From: an uncultured Actinomycetes bacterium
GTDB lineage: Bacteria; Actinomycetota; Actinomycetes; Nanopelagicales; Nanopelagicaceae
Length of the DNA: 64,000 bases
Direction of reading: 5' to 3'
Assembly (NCBI GenBank): GCA_903843225.1
Contig: CAIMOX010000002.1
Span: 1-64,000, forward strand
The notes beneath the pieces were generated by a model, which did no database searches, was not told the DNA's origin, and saw only the letters and a program-made list of their open reading frames with translations. Positions within the stretch are counted from its first letter, which is position 1. The number at the start of each line of letters is the position of its first letter. The position numbers and the translations under genes are program-made. Positions 34,911-44,195 of this stretch are shown piece by piece.

Positions 34911-35541
34911 TCCCTTTGCTGAGAAGTAATTCATTCGCACGTGTAAATGGTCTGCTACCGAAAAATCCTCGATACGCACTTAAAGGACTTGGGTGAGCAC
35001 TTTCTATTCGCATATCCGGTGAGAATAATCCCCGATATTTCGCAGCATGTCGTCCCCACAAAATACCCACAGTAGTTGGTGTGATCACAGCTTCTAACAG
35101 AGCCTGCGTAAAGTTTTGCCACCCGATTTCGGAGTGACTAAGCGACTCCCCTGGACGACAAGTGAGAGCGCTATTAAGCAAGAGGACGCCTTGATCTGCC
35201 CATGGCGAAAGATCACCGGTGGATGGTGTTGGAGCCGTTAAATCTGCGGCATATTCTTTGAAGATATTGCGAAGGGAGGGCGGTAGATTGAGAATCTTTG
35301 GTGGTACGGAGAAGGCTAAACCGTTGGCATGATTCGAATCTGGATACGGATCTTGGCCAAGGATAATCACCTTGATCGATTCAGGATTGCATCGTAATGC
35401 GCTAAAAACAAACTCTCGCGATGGATTGATATCCTGATCAAGCAGATGATCATCTATCCCTTTTAGGAGAGCACTCGCATCTTTCATCCTTGAACCCCAA
35501 GCTTGTGGCAAGAGTTCATCCAGTGGGACGAAGTCTGTCAC
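34876..35541 (-). CDS. ung: Uracil-DNA glycosylase, family 1
   Basis: The 221-residue enzyme removes uracil from DNA. GQDPYP (62-67) holds the catalytic Asp64, followed by GLAFSV, the NSALT uracil-binding strand, and HPSPLSAYRGFFGSRPF with the catalytic histidine and minor-groove loop. GQDPYP instead of GQDPYH is normal in Actinobacteria. It begins with GTG at 35541 in a TAGTG overlap with the ABC ATPase gene. Its 3' end overlaps the convergent YczE-like gene. Confidence 0.95.
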   Translation of the reverse strand: MTDFVPLDELLPQAWGSRMKDASALLKGIDDHLLDQDINPSREFVFSALRCNPESIKVIILGQDPYPDSNHANGLAFSVPPKILNLPPSLRNIFKEYAADLTAPTPSTGDLSPWADQGVLLLNSALTCRPGESLSHSEIGWQNFTQALLEAVITPTTVGILWGRHAAKYRGLFSPDMRIESAHPSPLSAYRGFFGSRPFTRANELLLSKGITPVDWTLQSA

Positions 35542-36323
35542 TAGAGAGCCCGCGCGAAGAAACGCCCATCTTCGTGATGGACAGAGATTTCAACTCCATA
35601 TGCCTTGCTTAAGTTAGCTGACGTCAAGACCTCATCGATTGCACCCATGGCAACGCTCTCGCCGTGACTGAGCAGTAGGGCATGCGTTGAACCCTTTGGG
35701 ACTTCTTCGAGATGATGGGTGATGATAAGCGTCGCTGGTGAGAGTGGATCTTGAGCGAGGAGATCTAGGCGTTTAAGAAGATCCTCTCGACCGGCTAAGT
35801 CCAATCCAGCAGCGGGTTCGTCAAGCAAAAGAAGTTCGGGGTTAGGCATGAGAGCCCTTGCAATTAATACTCGCTTCTTCTCGCCATCACTTAGGGTTCC
35901 AAATCTCCGATCACGGAACTCACGCACACCAAGGGTTGTGAGCAGGCTCAGCGCGCGAGACTCATCCCATAGGTCGTACTCCTCGTTCCAGCGGCCTACG
36001 ATCGCATATGCCGAACTCATGACCAGATCGATCACACGTTCATCATCTGGGATGGGAGCGGTGAGAGTAGATGTGGTGATTCCAATCCGAGGACGCAACT
36101 CAAAGACATCGCACCTACCCAAAACCTCCGCAAGGATGGTGACGATTCCGGAAGTTGGATGGATTGCAGTGGCTGCAAGCTGAAAGAGAGTGGTCTTCCC
36201 GGCCCCGTTGGGTCCCACGATGACCCAGCGCTGACGCTCGCTCACCTCTAGATTTATTGGACCAAGGATTCGGCGCTCGCCGCGAACTACAGTGACATTT
36301 TCGAAATTCAATACCTGGCTCAC
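35541..36323 (-). CDS. ABC-type ATPase without a permease partner
   Basis: The 260-residue protein is a single ABC ATPase domain: Walker A GPNGAGKT (37-44), signature LSDGEKKR, Walker B LLLLDEPAAGLD and the H-loop ITHHLEE. No permease or binding protein lies nearby, so it may act with a distant transporter or as a soluble regulator. It starts with GTG at 36323, eight bases after a TATCTT box. It is coupled to ung by a one-base overlap. Confidence 0.85.
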   Translation of the reverse strand: MSQVLNFENVTVVRGERRILGPINLEVSERQRWVIVGPNGAGKTTLFQLAATAIHPTSGIVTILAEVLGRCDVFELRPRIGITTSTLTAPIPDDERVIDLVMSSAYAIVGRWNEEYDLWDESRALSLLTTLGVREFRDRRFGTLSDGEKKRVLIARALMPNPELLLLDEPAAGLDLAGREDLLKRLDLLAQDPLSPATLIITHHLEEVPKGSTHALLLSHGESVAMGAIDEVLTSANLSKAYGVEISVHHEDGRFFARAL

Positions 36324-36331
36324 AAGGAGTA

Positions 36332-36337
36332 AAGATA
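36332..36337 (-). promoter_or_regulatory. -10 box for the ABC ATPase gene
   Basis: On the minus strand TATCTT ends eight bases before the GTG start at 36323. The transcript would start within about one or two bases of the start codon. Confidence 0.4.
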
Positions 36338-36361
36338 CCCGCTAGTTCGTGCTCGAGACGA

Positions 36362-36367
36362 TAACCT
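36362..36367 (+). promoter_or_regulatory. -10 box of a predicted leaderless promoter for serB
   Basis: TAACCT ends six bases before the ATG at 36374 and no Shine-Dalgarno sequence is present, matching the pattern at other first genes in this window. Confidence 0.5.
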
Positions 36368-36373
36368 CACCCT

Positions 36374-37522
36374 ATGGCAACGAAATTTACCGGATTAATC
36401 CTCGCTTCGGGAATCAAAGATGGCAATCCAAGTGCCATCATTTTGGAAACGCTCTCACCATTTTCGATCAGTGTGCTCTCCAGCGAATTAATGACGGTCA
36501 GGAATCGATTTGTCTTCTCCATGCTCATCGAATTGAGCCCAGACCATCAAGAGGCAATCGCCGCTGATCTCGATGAGATCACAGCCGCTGGGGAGATTGA
36601 TATTGCCTACGAATTTCAAGCCTTTGATTTTGCTGCATCTCTCCTCAATCCCCCTACTATCAGAGAGTTGCGAATTGCTGCCGAGCATCTCACCTCGGAG
36701 GATCTCTTTGCGGTCCATGCTGCATTGGATACGATAAATCCTCTTCTAGAGATGCACGTAAGGAGCTCACTTAACTACTCCATCTCACATTGGCTTCTTC
36801 GGGATGAAGATGGCAACTTCGAGAAGCGCGAAGCTTCGCTACGGGCCTTATTACATTCCAGAAACCTCTCATTTTCAACTCGGTCGATTGGCGAGATCAC
36901 CAAATCTGGGATCTCAGTCTTACTCGATATGGATTCAACCTTCATCAATGAGGAGGTGATCGACCTTATCGCCAGGGCCGCCGGAATCGAATCTGAAGTC
37001 TCCGCAATCACAGAGAGAGCAATGAAAGGCGAACTCGACTTCTCTGATTCATTGAGGGAGCGGGTTAGACTCCTCGCTGGTCAATCTATTTCGATACTCG
37101 AGCAGGCTCGCAGAGAGGTCACGCTGACAGAGGGAGCGAAAGAGCTGGTGGAGGCGGTCCATGCTGCCGGTGGGCGCATTGGGATCGTGTCAGGCGGTTT
37201 TCATGATGTCATCGATGATCTTCTCGCGCCATTTAATCTCGACCTGATAGTTGCAAATCACTTTGAGATCAAAGACGGTCTCTTAACCGGGGAGCTAAGC
37301 GGACCAATTATAGATCGAGAAGCGAAGGCGGCTACATTGGCTTCATTTGCGCAAGGATCAAAACTCTCCGTGGCCATTGGTGATGGCGCTAATGATCTCG
37401 CGATGATCAAATCTGCCGATATAGGCATCGCATTCTGCGCAAAAGATATCCTCCGAGAAGCAGCCGATATCATTATTGAAGAACGGGATTTAAAGCTTGT
37501 TCTACCCTTAATCGCCTTTTAG
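36374..37522 (+). CDS. serB: Phosphoserine phosphatase with N-terminal ACT-like region
   Basis: The 382-residue enzyme makes serine from phosphoserine. Residues about 1-170 are an ACT-like regulatory region, and the HAD catalytic domain begins at LLDMDSTFINEE (nucleophile Asp185, Asp187), with SGGFHDV and IGDGANDLAMI as later motifs. Length and order match actinobacterial SerB. It has its own predicted leaderless promoter. The last four bases overlap the end of convergent hisG. Confidence 0.93.
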   Translation: MATKFTGLILASGIKDGNPSAIILETLSPFSISVLSSELMTVRNRFVFSMLIELSPDHQEAIAADLDEITAAGEIDIAYEFQAFDFAASLLNPPTIRELRIAAEHLTSEDLFAVHAALDTINPLLEMHVRSSLNYSISHWLLRDEDGNFEKREASLRALLHSRNLSFSTRSIGEITKSGISVLLDMDSTFINEEVIDLIARAAGIESEVSAITERAMKGELDFSDSLRERVRLLAGQSISILEQARREVTLTEGAKELVEAVHAAGGRIGIVSGGFHDVIDDLLAPFNLDLIVANHFEIKDGLLTGELSGPIIDREAKAATLASFAQGSKLSVAIGDGANDLAMIKSADIGIAFCAKDILREAADIIIEERDLKLVLPLIAF

Positions 37523-38364
37523 AGCCGGCAAGCGTGGATATCGGTAACGATAATTCCGCGCGCGCCAACACTCCACAGCTCATCCATCACCTTATTGACA
37601 TCCTTCTTGCGAACCATAGCGCGGACCGCGCTCCAGCCATTCTTTTGCAAAGGTGAGACGGTCGGAGATTCAATCCCAGGTGTGAGAAGACATGCCGCTT
37701 GGAGAGAAGTATCGACAATGTCATAGTCAACAAGAACGTATTGCCTGGCAATGACGACACCATTGAGACGTCTGATCACTGTCTCGATTTCAGCGCTTCG
37801 TTTCGTAGCAGATCCTTCGATGAGGATAGCTTCACTCTCAAGAATGCTATCCCCAAAAACCTGTAGGCCCGCTTGACGCAGAGTTCCGCCGGTGGAAACA
37901 ACATCAGCGATGAGGTCAGCCACTCCTAAACGGATAGAACTTTCGACCGCGCCATCGAGGCGGACGATAGTCGCCGAAATCCCACGCTCTTCCAAATATT
38001 TCTGTAATAGCACTGGATAGGCGGTGGCGATCCGCTGGCCTGCAATATCTGCAAGCGTGAAGCTTTGAGTTGATGGAGCGGCGAATCTAAAAGTGGAGCG
38101 ACCGAAATCGAGCGGAAGTATCTCGGTAGCAGCGACATTCGAGTCTATGAGTAAGTCTCGCCCTGTTATGCCTAGTTCTAGCTCTCCCGATCCAACATAG
38201 ATAGCAATATCCCTCGGACGGAGATAATAGAATTCAATCTCATTTTCAGGATCTATCAAGGTGAGATCCCGAGCATCAGAGCGTTGACGGTATCCGGCCT
38301 CACGAAGCATGCTTGTTGCGCTCTCCGAGAGGGATCCCTTGTTAGGGACGGCAATCTTTAGCAT
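37519..38364 (-). CDS. hisG: ATP phosphoribosyltransferase, long form
   Basis: The 281-residue enzyme starts histidine synthesis by joining ATP and PRPP. It is the long form: catalytic periplasmic-binding-like domains (about 1-210; KIAVPNKGSLSE, SGELELGITGRDLL, LIADVVSTGGTLRQAGL) plus a C-terminal histidine-binding regulatory domain (about 211-281). hisE precedes it, an arrangement shared with Mycobacterium. It is the last gene of the 20-kb minus-strand run that starts at pyrR. No other his genes are in the window. Confidence 0.95.
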   Translation of the reverse strand: MLKIAVPNKGSLSESATSMLREAGYRQRSDARDLTLIDPENEIEFYYLRPRDIAIYVGSGELELGITGRDLLIDSNVAATEILPLDFGRSTFRFAAPSTQSFTLADIAGQRIATAYPVLLQKYLEERGISATIVRLDGAVESSIRLGVADLIADVVSTGGTLRQAGLQVFGDSILESEAILIEGSATKRSAEIETVIRRLNGVVIARQYVLVDYDIVDTSLQAACLLTPGIESPTVSPLQKNGWSAVRAMVRKKDVNKVMDELWSVGARGIIVTDIHACRL

Positions 38365-38409
38365 TAGTGCTCCATCTCATCAATCTCTCGGTGAACTTTC
38401 TTTGGTCCG

Positions 38410-38673
38410 TTATAGAACTCGGTAAATATCCTGTGGATCCAAACCCCTTTTGACCATCAGTACCTGTAATCGGTAAATGAGTTGTGATATTTCTAGGGCT
38501 AAGTTCTCATTACCCTCATGCTCGGCTGCTAACCAGACCTCCCCGGCTTCTTCGAGTATCTTCTTGCCCATCGCGTGAACTCCTGCATCAAGGGCTTCAA
38601 CTGTTCCTGAACCTTGAGGACGTTCTAGCGATAAGGCCTTGAGCTCATCAAAGAGTTGATCAAAGGTCTTCAT
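38410..38673 (-). CDS. hisE: Phosphoribosyl-ATP pyrophosphatase
   Basis: The 87-residue protein performs the second step of histidine synthesis, hydrolysing phosphoribosyl-ATP. [17 protein letters not shown] (about 34-50) is the MazG-like metal-binding helix with paired glutamates, and [17 protein letters not shown] is the conserved C-terminal helix. It stands alone, not fused to HisI. The gap to hisG is 45 bases. Confidence 0.93.
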   Translation of the reverse strand: MKTFDQLFDELKALSLERPQGSGTVEALDAGVHAMGKKILEEAGEVWLAAEHEGNENLALEISQLIYRLQVLMVKRGLDPQDIYRVL

Positions 38674-38685
38674 GGAGATATTTTA

Positions 38686-39363
38686 CTAGACCGCAGAATT
38701 CTCTGTTGCCAATTTACGAAGAGTCTCGAGCATCTGGGCTGGTGATGGCGCCTTGTAGACAGCACTCCCAGCAACGAAGGCGTCTGCTCCTGCGGCAGCG
38801 GCAGTAGCGATGGTTTCGACCGAAATTCCACCATCTACTTGGAGCCAAATATCTCGATCAATCTCTTTCAGAGCAAGTCGAGCACTCTCAACCTTGGGTA
38901 TCATCTCTGTCATAAAACTCTGACCACCAAAACCTGGTTCGACGGTCATGATGAGCACCATATCAAGGTCCGGCAGAAGCTCTTGTAGTAGATAGAAAGG
39001 AGTCGAAGGCTTCACCGCGATAGCAGCACGAGCGCCCGCACTCCTTATCTTCTCAATCGTCTTGTGAGGATCGCTACTTGCTTCGAAATGAAAGGTAACG
39101 CTGGATGCGCCAGCCCGAGCATAATCAGCGGCCTTCTCATCTGGATTGATAATCATCAGGTGGGCATCGACCGCTAGCGCTGACGCTTCAATAATCGCCA
39201 CGGACTCTTCAAAAGAGAATGTGAAGTTTGGAACAAAAATATTGTCCATTACATCAAGATGCAGTAAATCCGATGAACTCACAACCCGGTCTATCTCCGA
39301 GAAGAGGTTATTTCGATCAGCGTTGAGAATGCTGGGACACATTCTGATTTGTCGGCTCACCAA
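38686..39363 (-). CDS. rpe: Ribulose-phosphate 3-epimerase
   Basis: The 225-residue TIM barrel interconverts ribulose-5-phosphate and xylulose-5-phosphate. CPSILNAD near the N-terminus, HLDVMDNIFVPNFTF with metal-binding His and Asp, VDAHLMI, MTVEPGFGGQSF and VDGGISVET are the family motifs. It lies directly after rsmB (one base between) and before hisE. The pentose phosphate pathway supplies the PRPP used by both the his and pyr genes of this run. Confidence 0.95.
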   Translation of the reverse strand: MVSRQIRMCPSILNADRNNLFSEIDRVVSSSDLLHLDVMDNIFVPNFTFSFEESVAIIEASALAVDAHLMIINPDEKAADYARAGASSVTFHFEASSDPHKTIEKIRSAGARAAIAVKPSTPFYLLQELLPDLDMVLIMTVEPGFGGQSFMTEMIPKVESARLALKEIDRDIWLQVDGGISVETIATAAAAGADAFVAGSAVYKAPSPAQMLETLRKLATENSAV

Positions 39364-39364
39364 A

Positions 39365-40726
39365 TTAGGATACCGCCGTCACCCGTGAAAAGAGCGCCAT
39401 GAACATCGAATCAGTTCCGTGCAGGTCAGACCACATCTGGATCGTCCCATCTGGCTGAAGGAAGTTCATCGACCTGGCGGAATCTGGAACGAAGGGAGCA
39501 AGCGAGTTTAGGGTGAAATCCCTGTGACGGTAGAGGAAATCCGCTACCTGCGCACCTGTCTCACTGCGATGAGGGGAACAAGTGACGAAAGCGATGTAGC
39601 CATCAGGGCTAAGAAGTTTTACGGCCGCATCGAGGAGATTGCGCTGAATCGAAACGAGTGCTTTTAAATCACTGGGTTCTTTGCGCCAGCGCGCCTCGGG
39701 CCTACGGCGCAAGGCGCCTAAGCCACTGCAAGGTGCATCGATAATGATTCGGTCATACATGATCTCTTGTGTGGGTAAATCCTCACCACGAAATGAGATC
39801 ACATTTGCGGCAGGCACTACATGAGAGACGAGCTCGGCACGATGTGGAGCCGGTTCATTGGCTGTGAAATTATCCTTAATACGATTCTCATGCAAGAGGT
39901 TGTAAAGCATTGCCGCTTTGCCACCCGGGCCAGCGCACATATCTAACCAATTGAGGTACTGACGATCCTGATGAGTATTGAAGAATATTTCGCTTATTAG
40001 TTGAGAGCCTAGGTCTTGAACGCCAGCTCGCCGCTCATGGACGGCTGCATATGAACCTGGCATCTTTCCGGCCCGAACTGCAAAGTCATTAGCGGGCATG
40101 AGCTCACCACCCTCATCAAGGAGTTCATCTCTTGTTGACTTGCCAGGCCAGGCAACCAAGTGCGGGGCTACGGGTGTGTTGTGCGCAACTAAGAGGGCCT
40201 CGAGTCGATCAGAGCTCTTGACTTGCTCGGCCAAAGCCTTCACTATCCAATCTGGATGTGAATGAATCACCGATAGATCTGTGAGGGTGGTGTAATCAGG
40301 AGGATCTCGAAGTATCGATCGAAGAATTGCATTCACATAGGAAGCTCTTCCCTCACCAGCAACTGCTCGTGCGAGCTCTACCGTCGCATCTACCGCGGCG
40401 TGATCGGGTACGCGCATCTCATAGATCTGATGGAGACCAAGGCGCAATAGGTCCACGATTGCCCCATTGAGAGTTTCAAAAGGTCGATCAATCTTAGAAC
40501 GAATCGCGAAATCGTGTTTACCCTGCATCCGCAGTGTGCCGTAAGCAAGTTCGGTAGTAAAACTTCGATCGCGCTCATCCATCGTTGAATCTGAGAGCAA
40601 GGAAGGAAGTCGAATATTTGCGTAAGCGCCTTCGCGATTTACCTGCGAAATTAATTGATAGGCGACGAAACGGCTCTGATCTGGTTTGGCCTTTTTGAAA
40701 GTACGCTTTTCTTCGGGTTTACTCAC
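39365..40726 (-). CDS. rsmB: 16S rRNA cytosine-967 C5-methyltransferase
   Basis: The 453-residue protein has an N-terminal NusB-like RNA-binding domain (about 17-140) and a Rossmann methyltransferase domain with MCAGPGGKA (AdoMet loop), the catalytic cysteines in DAPCSGLGALRR and VTCSPHRSET. The open frame continues 22 codons upstream, but GTG at 40726 (VSKPEEKRTFKK) gives an eight-base overlap with fmt of the type seen repeatedly in this run, and the upstream residues show no homology. It follows fmt, as in many bacteria. Confidence 0.92.
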   Translation of the reverse strand: MSKPEEKRTFKKAKPDQSRFVAYQLISQVNREGAYANIRLPSLLSDSTMDERDRSFTTELAYGTLRMQGKHDFAIRSKIDRPFETLNGAIVDLLRLGLHQIYEMRVPDHAAVDATVELARAVAGEGRASYVNAILRSILRDPPDYTTLTDLSVIHSHPDWIVKALAEQVKSSDRLEALLVAHNTPVAPHLVAWPGKSTRDELLDEGGELMPANDFAVRAGKMPGSYAAVHERRAGVQDLGSQLISEIFFNTHQDRQYLNWLDMCAGPGGKAAMLYNLLHENRIKDNFTANEPAPHRAELVSHVVPAANVISFRGEDLPTQEIMYDRIIIDAPCSGLGALRRRPEARWRKEPSDLKALVSIQRNLLDAAVKLLSPDGYIAFVTCSPHRSETGAQVADFLYRHRDFTLNSLAPFVPDSARSMNFLQPDGTIQMWSDLHGTDSMFMALFSRVTAVS

Positions 40727-41663
40727 TCGCGCCACTCGCCTGTTGCAAGAGTCGCTCCCCCGGTTCAAGCCTGGCGCCGCGCATGAAATCAACTGCGGAC
40801 ATCCGCTTCTTGCCTGCTGGGGTTACCTCACCGATCTCAATGATCCCATCGATCGACTGAACATAGATGCTCGAGCCTTCAGACCATACCTCACCGGGTG
40901 TTCGATCCTCACTGCGCATCAGGGTGAGAGAGGCGTTGTGTATTCGTAGCAAAGCGCCGCGGAAAGAGGTGAAGGTCCCTGGACGCCCAGACAGTGCTCG
41001 AATTTTTCGAATCGTCACGATCGCGGGCTGGCTCCAATCGAGATCACCCATCTCTTTCGATATTTTCGGGGCCATAGTGATTCCTGACGCGCTTTGAGCC
41101 TTTGGGCGCTCGGCACGCTTGATTTTGCCTACTGCGTCAAGAACGAGATCAGAACCCATTCGAGACATGAGCTCAAGTAACTCCTCAGTGGTTGCATGAT
41201 CATCTATGACGATCTCTTCTTGGCTATAGATAGGACCGGTATCCATGCCCTTATCTAATTTGAAGACAGTGATTCCAGTGACCTCATCACCTTCGAGAAT
41301 GGCCCATTGAACTGGTGCGGCGCCGCGCCATTTAGGAAGGAGGGAGAAGTGCAGATTGAGCCATCCGAATCGCGGACCATGCAGAAGTTCTGGCGGTATC
41401 AATTTTCCGTATGAGGCTGTTACGACGAGTTGAGGTTGTACATCTAGGAGATGCTTATTGATCTCTGAGATATCAGCTGGCTTTGCCACAAGTAGACCCT
41501 TTTCACTTGCCCAGGTGGCGAGTGGGTTTGCTTCGATGGTCTGACCTCGACCAACCTTTCGATCAGGATGGGTAATTACTGAGGCGAGCGTGTGTTCTGA
41601 ACCAATAATCGCTTCGATAATAGGGAGACTGATCAAAGAGGAAGATGCGACGGATATTTGCAA
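40719..41663 (-). CDS. fmt: Methionyl-tRNA formyltransferase (TTG start)
   Basis: The 314-residue enzyme formylates initiator Met-tRNA. Motifs are VVTASYGKLIP and LNLHFSLLPKWRGAAPVQWAI (formyl-tetrahydrofolate domain), with a C-terminal OB-like tRNA-binding domain from about 205. The start is TTG at 41663, three bases after the def stop; the first residues QISVASSSLISLPIIEAI align with family N-termini, and no upstream ATG or GTG is possible without crossing the stop. def and fmt are the usual pair, together managing N-formylmethionine. Confidence 0.93.
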   Translation of the reverse strand: MQISVASSSLISLPIIEAIIGSEHTLASVITHPDRKVGRGQTIEANPLATWASEKGLLVAKPADISEINKHLLDVQPQLVVTASYGKLIPPELLHGPRFGWLNLHFSLLPKWRGAAPVQWAILEGDEVTGITVFKLDKGMDTGPIYSQEEIVIDDHATTEELLELMSRMGSDLVLDAVGKIKRAERPKAQSASGITMAPKISKEMGDLDWSQPAIVTIRKIRALSGRPGTFTSFRGALLRIHNASLTLMRSEDRTPGEVWSEGSSIYVQSIDGIIEIGEVTPAGKKRMSAVDFMRGARLEPGERLLQQASGASE

Positions 41664-41666
41664 AAG

Positions 41667-42218
41667 TTACTGTCCTAATCCACGAGTCGAGTGAGGAGAA
41701 ACCTTAATGATGGGATTGGCGTTGCTTGTGTTAAACCATTCGCTCTCGCGGATCTCTCTCATCGCATTCTTGCGGAGTTCGCTCTCCATGCGGTCTACAA
41801 AAAGTATTCCATTAAGGTGATCGGTCTCATGCTGAAGCGCTCGGGCTAAGAACTCTGTTCCTTCGACGACGATTGGTTCTCCGTGCATTGTGAAACCTTT
41901 TGCCACCGCTCTAAAAGCTCTAGGAGTCTCGGCGAAAATTCCGGGGAAGGAGAGGCAACCTTCCTCACCTTCTTGCATCTCATCACTGAGGTCAAGGGTT
42001 GGATTAATCAGATGGCCGATAGCATCGTCCACATCCCAGACAAAGACGCGAAGCGAGACACCAATTTGAGGGGCAGCAAGTCCTGCACCGGGAGCATCGT
42101 GCATTGTCTCTATCAGGTCTGCTACCAGCGTCCTGAGCTCTTTATCAAAGTCAACTACTTCGATCGCCGGTGTCGTGAGAACCGGATCTCCAAAATGTCG
42201 GATCGGTTGAATAGCCAC
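41667..42218 (-). CDS. def: Peptide deformylase
   Basis: The 183-residue metalloenzyme removes the formyl group from new proteins. The three motifs are present: GAGLAAPQIG (45-54), EGCLSFPG with the metal ligand Cys88, and QHETDH with His130, catalytic Glu131 and His134. It starts with GTG at 42218, 30 bases after priA. A hydrophilic C-terminal tail of about 20 residues follows the conserved fold. Confidence 0.95.
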   Translation of the reverse strand: MAIQPIRHFGDPVLTTPAIEVVDFDKELRTLVADLIETMHDAPGAGLAAPQIGVSLRVFVWDVDDAIGHLINPTLDLSDEMQEGEEGCLSFPGIFAETPRAFRAVAKGFTMHGEPIVVEGTEFLARALQHETDHLNGILFVDRMESELRKNAMREIRESEWFNTSNANPIIKVSPHSTRGLGQ

Positions 42219-42248
42219 CCTCGTAGTCTAGCAATCTTTCGAAGGTCT

Positions 42249-44189
42249 CTAATCGATCGAATACGGATCGAATTTAATGGCGAACGGGCTCTTCTTTCTT
42301 GTCGTACGTATCCGCTGGGTCGCGCTTATTAATTCTGCAAACTCATCACCGCGATCAACCGGGAACTTGACCAACAGGCGCGATGTTGTATCTCCTGTTT
42401 TTCGATGCTGATCAACCCTTGGTGCAAGGAGAAAGGAGGTGAACCCTCGATCTTCAAGCAGTGATCGAAGCGCATCCAATTCTGAGAAAATCCCTTCGAC
42501 AACAAGAAGTCGGAAATAAGGTGGGAGTTTCGCCTCAAAACGTTCTGTCATCTCGCGTAGAGCCAAATCATAGGGATCCGAACGAATCACCCCTTGGCCA
42601 ACAGCGCTCTCACCTCGTAGAGCGAGATAGAGATAGCCATCGCTTTCAAGAAGCGAGAAGAGTTTGAACCATTGAAGTCTGACTTCCTCTTGAGAACGGA
42701 GAGAGACTTGTGAATAGGCTGACTCTGCATCGAGAATCAAGATGGCGGAATATCTCCCTAACGGTTCGGATCCGAGCGTGGCCACAACCAAGACTCTATC
42801 CTGAGTTAACCGGTGGACTTGATCCGCACCAGATGAATGGATCACCTGCACCTTTGGGAAGGCCCGACCAAACTCCGCTGCACTGCGTTCTGCCCCTCGA
42901 GCGATAATACGAAATTCGGGTGAGTCACAGTGAACACATCTCCAATTGAGATGTGTGCTCCCGCAGAGATTGCAGAGCGCCGATCCCTTCTTTGCTGGCA
43001 GAGAGAGCCTTCCTCCGCAGGAACAGAGCGCCTCACTTCGACATTTATTGCACGAGAAGCAATTGATATAACCAGCCCTACCGACCGAGATCAAGACATT
43101 TCCATCACGCAAGGCACGTTCAATCAATGGGAAGAGAGAGGGCTCTTCGCCAGATGCGGAGAGGAACTTTGTCCTTTTCAGTTTTTCGTGAGGGTAGATG
43201 TACTGCGTGATCCATTTCGACTCAACTTGACGCACGATCTCAACTGATGGCGAGTGGCTCAAGAAAATTACACTGTGTTCGGCACTTCGCATGAGAGCGA
43301 TGTCTCGCGAATTCCAGGTCGGTGAACGACGCTCGTAGTGATGGCTCTCCACCTCATTCACAATAATGAGAGTGTCCCTGCTCTTGAGGTCAAGAAAGAC
43401 ACCGCTTCGAAGTGCGAGAACAATCCCCTGATTCAAAGAGTTGGCTTTCGTATAGTTACAAAAACGCTCACTCTTCCTTTGAAGAGAGGAGATGGTAATG
43501 AATTCGAAATTCCGAGACTCTAAGATCTCTGCACATCGATTGAGATCCTTTGTGTCAGCGAGAACCAGAACAACCTTTCCGGCCTTTGCACGCGAAATCG
43601 CAACTTCGACAATAATCTCATAACCATCCTGAAGACTTGGAAGAACAATCAAATCACGGAGCCGAGCATCGCTTGCCAGCCGTCGTTTCAAGGCTTGCGG
43701 AAGAGCGATCACCGATTTAGATTCTGGTTCTGTCGAGAGATCCAGAGAATGGGCTACCCGGCTAGCCGCTGCTGCCCCCGTTTTTGAATACTCTGGGGCG
43801 GTCGATGAGAGGAATGACCACGTATCTGTTGAATAGCGTTTGGCGAGGATTTGGGCGAGAACGATCTGTTCGAGGGTGAACACCGGTTCAAGGGAGATCC
43901 GCGAATGGATCTGCTTAATCTTCCCTGAATTCTGAAGTTGCTCGTAGCGTGAAAATACAACTCCTTCAACGAGCTGATTTCCGAATGGGACACTGACTAG
44001 ATCTCCTATTTCGCAATCTGATTCGTCATCAGTGAGTGAATATGTGTAAATCTCTTGAGCGCCTAGAAACGGAACGTTCACAATGACATCAATGAAAGGA
44101 CGGTCAGCTATTAATAGACGTTTGACCGTTGTCTTCTCTGCACGGAGTCGAAGCGGTTTGACAGGTTTGAGTGGGCTGGCATCAGCCAC
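42249..44189 (-). CDS. priA: Degenerate primosomal protein N' (PriA), ATPase motifs lost
   Basis: The 646-residue protein has the PriA order: DNA-binding N-terminal domain (DRPFIDVIVNVPFLGAQEIYTY, DLVSVPFGNQLVEGVV), a helicase-like core and a zinc-binding module with four CxxC-type pairs (CFSC, CSC, CNLC, CVHC). The Walker A position reads PSLQDGYE rather than GVTGSGKT, and the DEEH box is NEVES. Actinobacterial PriA is known for such loss, so this is expected. It probably helps restart replication by binding, not unwinding. GTG start seven bases after metK. Confidence 0.85.
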   Translation of the reverse strand: MADASPLKPVKPLRLRAEKTTVKRLLIADRPFIDVIVNVPFLGAQEIYTYSLTDDESDCEIGDLVSVPFGNQLVEGVVFSRYEQLQNSGKIKQIHSRISLEPVFTLEQIVLAQILAKRYSTDTWSFLSSTAPEYSKTGAAAASRVAHSLDLSTEPESKSVIALPQALKRRLASDARLRDLIVLPSLQDGYEIIVEVAISRAKAGKVVLVLADTKDLNRCAEILESRNFEFITISSLQRKSERFCNYTKANSLNQGIVLALRSGVFLDLKSRDTLIIVNEVESHHYERRSPTWNSRDIALMRSAEHSVIFLSHSPSVEIVRQVESKWITQYIYPHEKLKRTKFLSASGEEPSLFPLIERALRDGNVLISVGRAGYINCFSCNKCRSEALCSCGGRLSLPAKKGSALCNLCGSTHLNWRCVHCDSPEFRIIARGAERSAAEFGRAFPKVQVIHSSGADQVHRLTQDRVLVVATLGSEPLGRYSAILILDAESAYSQVSLRSQEEVRLQWFKLFSLLESDGYLYLALRGESAVGQGVIRSDPYDLALREMTERFEAKLPPYFRLLVVEGIFSELDALRSLLEDRGFTSFLLAPRVDQHRKTGDTTSRLLVKFPVDRGDEFAELISATQRIRTTRKKSPFAIKFDPYSID

Positions 44190-44195
44190 GTGTGA

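Noticed and set aside
34876-35541. Altered uracil-DNA glycosylase active site (GQDPYP instead of GQDPYH)
   Set aside because: The same form occurs in the mycobacterial enzyme, so it is normal for Actinobacteria.
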